Below are positions 34,332-40,299 of a DNA stretch of 40,299 bases, piece after piece (position 1 is the stretch's first letter; every line of letters starts with the position of its first letter). Source of the stretch: JBGAPI01 sp044221335 (lineage in GTDB: Bacteria > Pseudomonadota > Gammaproteobacteria > Xanthomonadales > Ahniellaceae); assembly GCA_044221335.1 (NCBI GenBank), contig JBGAPI010000047.1, positions 1 to 40,299 on the forward strand, in the 5' to 3' direction. The notes beneath the pieces were generated by a model. That model saw nothing but the letters and a program-made list of their open reading frames with translations, was not told where the DNA came from and did no database searches. Position numbers and translations under genes: made by a program.

Positions 34332-36499
34332 CCGATCAGGTCCTGATAGAGCGAGTACTGGGCATCGGCGATGCCGTCCCAGGTGAGGGGCCGTACCGCC
34401 TCGCGGTCCGCCCGTTCCAGGGCGCGGCGGCGTGCCGGATCGCGCAGCAGTCCGTCGATCGCCGCGGTCATCGCGGGGACATCGGGGCAGCAGACGAGGC
34501 CGGAGAGGCCGCTGCCGGTGAAGCCGCGGGCGCCGTCGACGGTGGAGACACAGACCCGACCGGCGAGCAGGGACTCGACCAGCTTCAGCGCCGAGCCGCG
34601 GATCGCCGTCTGCGGATTGATCGTGAGACTGGCGGCCTCGAGGCGCGGCGCGGGATCGACGAAGCGATCGACCAGTTCGACGCCGGGCTGGTCGAACAGC
34701 GGGTCGCCGCTCGCGTAGCGGCCGGCATCGACGCCGCCGAGGATGGTCAGGCGGAGCGTCGGATGTGCCTCCAGCAGCCGCGGCCAGCAGTCGGCCAGGA
34801 ATCGGCGGATGCCGTCGAGGTTCGGCGCATAACGGAACGGGCCCATGAACAGCAGCGCGGCGGCGTCCGGCGACGGCCGGTAAGCGGCGAGCCGGTCGAC
34901 GGCGCCGTTGGCGATCAGCCGCGCACCGGGATGGCGGAGCAGCAGGGCGTCCTCCGCCGAGCAGACGCTGACCGCGTCGAAGCGCGCGATCGCCTCGCGC
35001 TGCACGGCGTCGTGTTCGCCGCCGTCGAGGTAGACGTCGTGCAGCGAGAGCAGCCAGCGGGTGTTCGCGTCCCGCCGCGTCGCGAGGCCCGCCAGCTCCA
35101 TGAACTCGACCTGCACGATGTCGGGCCGGTAGACCGCGATCAGCCGCGCCAGTTCACTGCGCAGCGCCGGGTGGGCATGGCGCGCGAGCCGCCCGGGCCA
35201 GGCCTGGGGCGCGTCGCCCGGGCGGTCGCCGCGGCCCTCGACCAGGTGCACCGCGCGGAACACGGCGAAGTCCGGCTCGCTGGCGTGGCCGTAGAGCGAG
35301 CGTTCGTCCGACAGCAGGATCAGGTCGACCCGATCGGCCAGCCGCTGCAGCAGTTCGGCGATCCGGCGCGCGCCGCCGTGGGCCGGCGGAAACAGCGCGA
35401 ACGGGGACACCACCAGCACCCGCGGTTTCCCCGCGCGGCGCGGGCGCGGCGCGGGGTAGTACTTGTCGACCACTCGCCGGTAGTCGAAGCCCCGGCGCGC
35501 ACTGACCGTGGCGTCGCTGCGACGGGGCAGCAGCGCCGCCAGCACCGGAGGGCGGAACAGCTCGCGCTGGGTCGCCCGCTCGTAGGCGCCGACGTGGGTG
35601 ACCGCGCGCTTCGGTCCCATGTCGGTCCAGTGGTGGCGCAGCTCGAACTGCAGGCGGTTGCGCGCGAAGATGCGCTCGACCGTCGCCGCGTCGTAGTAGC
35701 GACCCACCGTGCCGCGGTGCTCGTGCCACGCGGTCGACGCCGGAACGAACAGGCATTCCCAGCCGTCGGCCCAGGCGCGCGCGCCCCAGTCGGCGTCCTC
35801 GAAGTAGAACGGCGAGTAGGGCCGGCTGCCGCGCACGTAGTCGCGCAGGATCGCGCTGCGCATCAGCGCGCTGCCGCCGCCGGGATACAGGCAACCGCGC
35901 GCGACGGTCGATTCCGGTTCCGGCGTGCGCTCGAACATCTCGACGATGGCGCCGACCACGCGGTGGTCCGACCAGCCGGTCTCCTCGCGGCGCCGCGCCG
36001 GATCGGCGAAGTGGATCTGAGACGTCAGCGCGAAGACCTCGTCGTGGCGATACGGCAGCAGGGCAAGCAGGGCGTCCGGTGCGAGGCGCATGTCGGAGTT
36101 GAGGAGGTACACCCCGGGCTGGCGCACGCCGGCGAGACCGGCCTCGATGGCGCCGTTGAAGCCGAGCGCGTCCGGATGGAACTGCCACTCGACGGTCGGA
36201 TGGCGCTTCCGCAGCTCCGCATAGTCCGATTCGGGCGCGCCGTTGACGACGACCAGCAGTTGGGTCGGCTCGTCGACGCGCGCCAGCGCCGCGGCCGCCG
36301 CGGCCAGCGTATCCGCCAGCAGGTCCGGGGTGCCGCGTTCCGGGATCAGGATGCAGATCCCGGGTTCCCAATGTCGGTGGGAGGGCGTCCGCCAGCGCAG
36401 CGGGCGCAGCCGCCCCCAGGCCTCGGCGAGCGCCAGTACCGCGAACATCGGCGCATACCGCAGCCAGCGTTGCAGCCGGGAGGGGCGCCGCTCCTGCAT
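34328..36499 (-). CDS. Two-domain glycosyltransferase (GT2-like N-terminus, GT4-like C-terminus)
   Basis: A 723-aa protein that joins two glycosyltransferase types. Residues ~45-270 are GT2/GT-A-like: ILIPERGTPDLLADTLAAA, TQLLVVVNGAPESDY, the LNSDMRLAPDALLAL segment in the place of the DxD motif, and FYFEDADWGARAWADGWECLFVPASTAWHEHRGTVG. From ~375 a GT-B/GT4-like part begins with RVLVVSPFALFPPAHGGARRIAELLQRLADRV and ends with LLFMGPFRYAPNLDGIRRFLADCWPRLLEAHPTLRLTILG and SALKLVESLLAGRVCVST. A hydrophobic stretch at the N-terminus (YAPMFAVLALAEAWG) may touch the membrane. It probably adds two sugars to a growing glycan. Six bp separate it from the upstream gene and it overlaps the methyltransferase start. 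Confidence 0.87.
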   Translation of the reverse strand: MQERRPSRLQRWLRYAPMFAVLALAEAWGRLRPLRWRTPSHRHWEPGICILIPERGTPDLLADTLAAAAAALARVDEPTQLLVVVNGAPESDYAELRKRHPTVEWQFHPDALGFNGAIEAGLAGVRQPGVYLLNSDMRLAPDALLALLPYRHDEVFALTSQIHFADPARRREETGWSDHRVVGAIVEMFERTPEPESTVARGCLYPGGGSALMRSAILRDYVRGSRPYSPFYFEDADWGARAWADGWECLFVPASTAWHEHRGTVGRYYDAATVERIFARNRLQFELRHHWTDMGPKRAVTHVGAYERATQRELFRPPVLAALLPRRSDATVSARRGFDYRRVVDKYYPAPRPRRAGKPRVLVVSPFALFPPAHGGARRIAELLQRLADRVDLILLSDERSLYGHASEPDFAVFRAVHLVEGRGDRPGDAPQAWPGRLARHAHPALRSELARLIAVYRPDIVQVEFMELAGLATRRDANTRWLLSLHDVYLDGGEHDAVQREAIARFDAVSVCSAEDALLLRHPGARLIANGAVDRLAAYRPSPDAAALLFMGPFRYAPNLDGIRRFLADCWPRLLEAHPTLRLTILGGVDAGRYASGDPLFDQPGVELVDRFVDPAPRLEAASLTINPQTAIRGSALKLVESLLAGRVCVSTVDGARGFTGSGLSGLVCCPDVPAMTAAIDGLLRDPARRRALERADREAVRPLTWDGIADAQYSLYQDLIG

Positions 36500-36505
36500 G
36501 CCGGA

Positions 36506-37507
36506 CTAGACCCAGTCGTCCGCGCCGATCCGGGGCGCGACCCCGCCACGCCAGTCGGACCAGGCGGAAAGTGCCTGCTCGGCGAACATCGCGCACCAGA
36601 CACTGCACAGCCGGGGGGAGGCGTCCTCGACGAACGCGATCGATCCGTCGGCGGCGACGCGCCGGACCAGTTGCGCCGCGAGCCGGTCGAGCAGGTCCGC
36701 GCCCTCGGCGTCGACCTGCCCGGACTGCGCCAGCTCGACGCCGACGCGCAGCGCCTGGGCAACAATGTCGGAGCGCCGCACCGACGGGCTCGCGAGCGAC
36801 TCGGGCAGGCTGCCCGCGGCGTCGGCCGTGGCGGCGATCGCGGCCCAGGTTGCCGCGCAGTCGCGATCCGCGCCGCGCCCGAGGCCCATCCAGCCTTCCA
36901 GGTGATAGAGAGTGGGATGCGCCGGCTCGACCAGTGCATCGGAAGGCAGCGGCGGCCAGCGGCGGAGATGGCGCTCGACCGCGCTCGCCAGCGCCGGCGG
37001 CAGGTCGACGACGTCGGCGCAGCGCACGATCCGGTGCGCGGCCTTCACCAGGAAGGGGCCGGAGCGGGTCGACCAGCGGCGCTGGATGCCCTCCGCATCG
37101 CCTTCGAAGGGTCGCAAGCCGTCGCTGTCGGCGTAGCCGGCGAGTGCCGTGATCAGGCGCCGCATCAGCCCGGAGTGGGCGCCGATCAGTTGGGCGCGAT
37201 GGGCCTTGGCGAGGCCGCCGGCGAGCATCGCGAGGTCGAAGCAGAACTGCAGCCGGTTGCGCCAGTCGTCCTCCGCCGCGCCGAGGAAGATGCGGGTCGG
37301 GGGCAGCGGATCGGCGAGGTAGTTCCGCTCGGCCCACTCCGCCGCGGCCGCGGCGCGCGCGGCGCGCTCCGGGGCGTCGGCGAGATGCGGCGACGACAGC
37401 CAGGTGAGGTAGTAGCCGGTGATCTCGCCGTAGACGTAGCGCGCGCGGCCCTCGGCATCGACGCTGCCGGCGACGCCGCCGCGCTGCGGTCCGTCGGCGA
37501 GCTGCAC
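36506..37507 (-). CDS. Unrecognised helical protein of the wecB operon
   Basis: About 333 aa, mostly alpha-helical with repeated Trp/Tyr/His-rich helices: RYVYGEITGYYLTWLSSPHLADA, WRNRLQFCFDLAMLAGGLAKAH, HPTLYHLEGWMGLGRG, RLCSVWCAMFAEQALSAWSDWR. The spacing brings to mind an alpha/alpha-toroid (as in some lyases, hydrolases or prenyltransferases), but I cannot name the family. No signal peptide is seen. The start is uncertain: GTG 37507 is the first usual start codon after the wecB stop, yet the coding frame continues up to and into the wecB gene with no ATG. The next gene begins 6 bp after its stop. Its place between WecB and a glycosyltransferase suggests a role in glycan assembly. Confidence 0.6.
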   Translation of the reverse strand: MQLADGPQRGGVAGSVDAEGRARYVYGEITGYYLTWLSSPHLADAPERAARAAAAAEWAERNYLADPLPPTRIFLGAAEDDWRNRLQFCFDLAMLAGGLAKAHRAQLIGAHSGLMRRLITALAGYADSDGLRPFEGDAEGIQRRWSTRSGPFLVKAAHRIVRCADVVDLPPALASAVERHLRRWPPLPSDALVEPAHPTLYHLEGWMGLGRGADRDCAATWAAIAATADAAGSLPESLASPSVRRSDIVAQALRVGVELAQSGQVDAEGADLLDRLAAQLVRRVAADGSIAFVEDASPRLCSVWCAMFAEQALSAWSDWRGGVAPRIGADDWV

Positions 37508-37578
37508 GGCGTCGAGCAGCCAGCGGCGCAGCCGGGTCGCTGCGACGACGGCAGGGGAAGTCGAGGGCGGCGACGGCG

Positions 37579-38697
37579 TTATCGCAGCGGTACCGTGGCG
37601 AGGTGGGCCGCGATGCGCTCGGCCGCGCGGCCGTCGCCGAAGGGCGCCGCGGCGTCGAAGGGCACGGCCGCAGGCGGCGACTTCGCGAGCGCGGCATCGA
37701 TCGCCTGGCGGATCGCCGTCGGCTCCACGCCGACCAGGCGGGCGTGGCCGCTGGCCGTCGCCTCCGGTCGTTCGGTGTTCTCGCGGACGACGATGACCGG
37801 CAGGCCGAGATAGGGCGCCTCTTCCTGGATGCCGCCGGAATCGGTGATCACCAGCCGCGAGCCGGCGAGGGTCGTGATGAATTCGCGATAAGGCATCGGT
37901 GCCGTCAGCACGACGCGCGGATGTCCGCCGAGCAGCCGTCGCACCCGCTGTCCGACCGCCGGGTTCGGATGCACCGGGCACAGGACCGCGAGATCGGTGT
38001 GGCGCTCCAGCATGGCGATCACGGACAGGCAGATGGTGTCGAGCCGGCGGCCGTAGTTCTCGCGCCGGTGCAGGGTCAGGGTGACCTGGCGCAGGCCGGC
38101 CTCACGCAGGCCGCGGGCGGGCTCCGTCTCGCGGGGGTCGGCGAGTGCTCGCCGGAGCGCGTCGATGCCGGTGTTGCCGACCATTCGTACCCGCTCCGCC
38201 GCGATGCCTTCGTCCCGGAGCGCGGCGGCGGCGACGGCCGTGGGCGCGTAATGCCAGTCGGCCAGCTGGGCGATCCGGCGCCGGAAGTGTTCCTCCGGGA
38301 ACGGCCGGAAGGGATGATCGGTCCGCAGTCCGGCTTCGACGTGAGCGAGACCGATGCCGAGGTCGCGGGTCGCCAGGGCGCCCGCATAGGCGCTCGTGGT
38401 ATCGCCCTGGACGACGACCAGGTCGGGTGGGTCGCCGGCCAGTGCGCGCCGGACGTTGTCGCGAAAGTGCGACAAGGCATGCGACAGGGAGAAGCTGCGG
38501 TCGGGGGTCGGCAGCGACCGGTCCACGGCGATGCCGAAGTCCGCCAGGGTCGCCGCCACCATCGTCGGGTGCTGTCCCGTCGCCAGGATGGTGGCGTCCA
38601 CCCCGGCCGTGCCGCGCAGGGCATCGATCAGGGCGACCGTCTTGATGCACTCCGGGCGAGTGCCGATGACCACGTGGATTTTGCGACGACGACTCAC
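37579..38697 (-). CDS. wecB: UDP-N-acetylglucosamine 2-epimerase (non-hydrolysing)
   Basis: A 372-aa enzyme that interconverts UDP-GlcNAc and UDP-ManNAc for surface polysaccharides. Visible family motifs: HVVIGTRPECIKTVALIDAL at the start, DLVVVQGDTTSAYAGALA, GLAHVEAGLRTDHPFRPFPEEHFRRRIAQLADWHYAPT, GNTGIDAL, LTLHRRENYGRRLD, CPVHPNPAV, and VITDSGGIQEEAPYLGLPVIVVRENTERPEA, which holds the UDP-binding residues. The length is normal. It is the first gene of a minus-strand run of four. An IS1182-type element begins 54 bp upstream of its start codon, so the native promoter may be displaced or lie inside the element. Confidence 0.94.
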   Translation of the reverse strand: MSRRRKIHVVIGTRPECIKTVALIDALRGTAGVDATILATGQHPTMVAATLADFGIAVDRSLPTPDRSFSLSHALSHFRDNVRRALAGDPPDLVVVQGDTTSAYAGALATRDLGIGLAHVEAGLRTDHPFRPFPEEHFRRRIAQLADWHYAPTAVAAAALRDEGIAAERVRMVGNTGIDALRRALADPRETEPARGLREAGLRQVTLTLHRRENYGRRLDTICLSVIAMLERHTDLAVLCPVHPNPAVGQRVRRLLGGHPRVVLTAPMPYREFITTLAGSRLVITDSGGIQEEAPYLGLPVIVVRENTERPEATASGHARLVGVEPTAIRQAIDAALAKSPPAAVPFDAAAPFGDGRAAERIAAHLATVPLR

Positions 38698-38750
38698 GGG
38701 GGCGGACGGCTCGACTTGACCTGGGACTGCGACGCACTGCGCGGTGCGCC

Positions 38751-38773
38751 GCTAGGAGCGTGCGCGGCAGAAG
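38751..38773 (+). repeat. Left terminal inverted repeat of the IS
   Basis: Twenty-three bases that match the inverted right end at 40277-40299 with one difference (G instead of C at the tenth base). It lies 54 bp upstream of the wecB start codon. Confidence 0.85.
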
Positions 38774-38891
38774 GAATTTCCCGCCGGTGACGACGTCGCG
38801 GCGCGGTTTTGGATCGGTCGAGGTGTCCTGAAGCGGCCGGGATGCCGCGAGGACGTGCAGCGCTGGGTGGTCTCGGTGGCACTGGTGAGGC

Positions 38892-38899
38892 NNNNNNNN
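38892..38899. other. Run of eight N (assembly gap)
   Basis: Eight unresolved bases lie inside the IS, between its left end and the transposase stop. The true gap length is not known. Any reading frame drawn across it is unreliable. Confidence 0.95.
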
Positions 38900-38922
38900 C
38901 TGGTTTCGGTCGCCCATGGGAC

Positions 38923-40242
38923 TCATGCGTAGGCCATCCGCCTCAGATTCAAGGCCATGCACACGAGCTTCCACTCGGCTTTTACCTTGGCGAGTCCACG
39001 CAGACTGAACTGGCGGAAGCCCAGGATCGACTTGATCCAGCCGTTGGGGGCTTCGACGATGGCTTTTCGTCGTCGGTAGGCCGCCTTGCCTCCATCAGTG
39101 CCGAGGCGACGTGCCATCTCGGCGGTGTGGGGATGGCGTTCGGCGTCGAGCGTGGCGTGTCGCTTGCCTTCCCGGCCCAAGGCGACGATGAACTCGCAGG
39201 GCTTGTCGGCCAGGGTTTTCAGCGTCGCCTCGCTTCGATATCCGGCGTCGGCCAGCACGCGCTCCGGCAGACCCGCCAGCGCTTCTTCGATTGCTTCCAC
39301 CATTGCCGGCAACTGCCGGCCGTCGGAAGCGCAATTGGTAAGTTCCGCCGCCACGATGATCTGGTGCTCGGCATCTACCGCCGTTTGCGCGTTGTAGCCG
39401 TATTCGAAGGCACCGCTGGCCTGTTTCATGATGCGGCTTTCCGGATCGGTGAAGCTGGTCTGATCCGAATCCTGCGGTACTCCGAAGTCGCGGGCGTAGT
39501 CGCCGCCTCGTTTCGCCGTACCGTCGGGATTGCGCGGGCGGCGATCGTCGTCCGGACCACGGCCGCGCGCCTGATCGGCCTCGCGCTGGCGCGCCTCGAG
39601 CCGCGCCTTCGCCGCCGCGATTGCCGCAAGCCGGGCTTCGCGACGCGCGATCTCCGCCGGCAACTCCGGCTCCGGTTCACTGGCCTCGCTCGCGTCGGCC
39701 GCCCGCGCGCGCTCCAGCAGCCCCGCGATCTGCGCCTTCAGCTCGGCCTCGGCCTGCTGCATCCGCCCGTAGCTCATCGCCTTGTGGCGAGAGGCGTTCG
39801 CTTTCACCTTGGTGCCGTCCACCGCGATCGTGCCCAGCTTCACCAGGCCACACTCGCGCGCCAGCTTGACCACCTGCGCGAACAACGCCGCCAGCTCTTC
39901 CAGGTGCAAGGCGCGAAAATCACTCAGTGTGCGATGCGCCGGAAAGTTGCCGGCCGCCAGCACCCGCAGCGCCACATCCTCGTGCAGCCGCCGCGCCAAT
40001 TTGCGCGACGAGAACACTCCCGTCGCGTATCCGTAAAGCAGCACCTTCACCATCATCGCCGGATGAAACGGCTGATTGCGCGGACCGCCGCCGGCGTAGC
40101 GAGCATGGAAGGCCGACAAATCGAGTGCCTCCACGGTGTCGCCGATGAAGTACGCCAAGTGGCCTTCGGGCAACCACTCCTCCGCCGACGGTGGCAGCAG
40201 GTGCGATTGGCCAGGGTAGTACGGCAGGTAGGACGTCGTCAT
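38923..40242 (-). CDS. IS1182 family transposase
   Basis: A 439-aa DDE transposase. The N-terminal DUF772-type domain reads LPYYPGQSHLLPPSAEEWLPEGHLAYFIGDTVEALDLSAF, RNQPFHPAMMVKVLLYGYATGVFSSRKLARRLHEDVALRVLAAGNFPAHRTLSDFR. The catalytic core has the first Asp in GTIAVDGTKVKANAS and the second in VLADAGYRSE, and ends RRKAIVEAPNGWIKSILGFRQFSLRGLAKVKAEWKLVCMALNLRRM, which supplies the Glu. A charged, coiled-coil-like insertion (residues ~160-240) lies between the first two catalytic parts, as is common in IS1182. ATG 40242 suits the family start; another at 40260 adds six residues. The frame is intact, so the element may be active. Confidence 0.93.
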   Translation of the reverse strand: MTTSYLPYYPGQSHLLPPSAEEWLPEGHLAYFIGDTVEALDLSAFHARYAGGGPRNQPFHPAMMVKVLLYGYATGVFSSRKLARRLHEDVALRVLAAGNFPAHRTLSDFRALHLEELAALFAQVVKLARECGLVKLGTIAVDGTKVKANASRHKAMSYGRMQQAEAELKAQIAGLLERARAADASEASEPEPELPAEIARREARLAAIAAAKARLEARQREADQARGRGPDDDRRPRNPDGTAKRGGDYARDFGVPQDSDQTSFTDPESRIMKQASGAFEYGYNAQTAVDAEHQIIVAAELTNCASDGRQLPAMVEAIEEALAGLPERVLADAGYRSEATLKTLADKPCEFIVALGREGKRHATLDAERHPHTAEMARRLGTDGGKAAYRRRKAIVEAPNGWIKSILGFRQFSLRGLAKVKAEWKLVCMALNLRRMAYA

Positions 40243-40276
40243 GCCGCGATTGTCGCCCACCCACAGCCTCGATGGG

Positions 40277-40299
40277 CTTCTGCCGCGCAGGCTCCTAGC
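40277..40299 (-). repeat. Right terminal inverted repeat of the IS
   Basis: Inverted copy of 38751-38773 with one mismatch; it ends at the final base of the window (…CTCCTAGC). Confidence 0.85.

Larger units (their letters stand above)
38751..40299. mobile_element. IS1182-family insertion sequence with 23-bp terminal inverted repeats
   Basis: The left end (38751-38773, starting GCTAGGAGC and ending GCAGAAG) and the right end (40277-40299, its inverted copy) match at 22 of 23 positions. They enclose one transposase gene on the minus strand. The element is about 1.55 kb apart from the unknown length behind the run of N at 38892-38899. The right repeat ends at the last base of the window, so the right flank and any target duplication cannot be seen. 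Confidence 0.88.

Noticed and set aside
38102..38974. Minus-strand frame running through the N gap
   Set aside because: It crosses unresolved bases and overlaps wecB and the IS; the peptide has no recognisable domain.

Overview
The window looks like a contig of a high-GC (roughly 68-70 %) gammaproteobacterium of the Xanthomonadales (Lysobacteraceae/Rhodanobacteraceae-like). The main reason is the chromosomal order smpB < > ratA-rnfH, bamE < > fur, recN, hrcA-grpE-dnaK-dnaJ, dapB, which is familiar from Xanthomonas relatives. Fur of the Pseudomonas/Xanthomonas type (no CxxC in its C-terminal part), a DUF4394 protein with an IPTL-CTERM-like tail, GTAG-headed REP elements and strong G/C in third codon positions fit this. 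No prophage, CRISPR array or plasmid gene is visible.

Layout. (1) 1-4153: cell-surface polysaccharide precursor genes, a WecA-like glycosyl-phosphate transferase, a CapD/WbpM-type nucleotide-sugar dehydratase and GalU. (2) 4150-5836: a REP pair (BIME), a PLP-dependent trans-sulfuration enzyme behind a start-proximal hairpin, then tandem tRNA-Val(CAC) and tRNA-Thr(CGT) with a textbook promoter. (3) 5910-9851: a run of single genes (small Cys-motif protein, lipoprotein, pirin, small helical protein, dicarboxylate symporter), with a second inverted REP pair. (4) 9913-21355: the conserved core block of trans-translation (smpB), RatA/RnfH, outer-membrane assembly (bamE), iron regulation (fur), DNA repair (recN), the heat-shock chaperone genes and lysine/DAP synthesis (dapB). 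Three heat-shock genes have sigma-32-like promoters with the same 14-nt spacer. A TMEM175-type channel gene is wedged between dnaK and dnaJ behind a terminator. (5) 21518-34331: accessory genes, comprising a DUF4394 surface protein, a wax ester synthase/DGAT plus alpha/beta hydrolase pair, PhzF, a GIDE-like membrane protein fused to ankyrin repeats, a small secreted protein, a LolA-like protein plus a 1071-aa Asp-box/BNR propeller protein, and a LuxR-HTH/VOC fusion. (6) 33558-38697: a minus-strand operon for polysaccharide or glycan assembly, wecB > unrecognised helical protein > two-domain glycosyltransferase > methyltransferase. (7) 38751-40299: an IS1182-family element bounded by 23-bp inverted repeats (one mismatch). 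Its right repeat ends exactly at the last base of the window and an 8-base run of N lies inside it, so the contig probably broke at this repeated element.

The genes at the two ends (WecA-like, CapD, GalU; WecB, glycosyltransferase, methyltransferase) would work together in making a nucleotide-sugar-derived surface glycan, although the window does not show that they belong to one locus. The most unusual items are the GIDE-like/ankyrin fusion, the channel gene inside the DnaK/DnaJ block, the REP family with compensatory stem changes, and the HTH/VOC fusion with a palindrome upstream.
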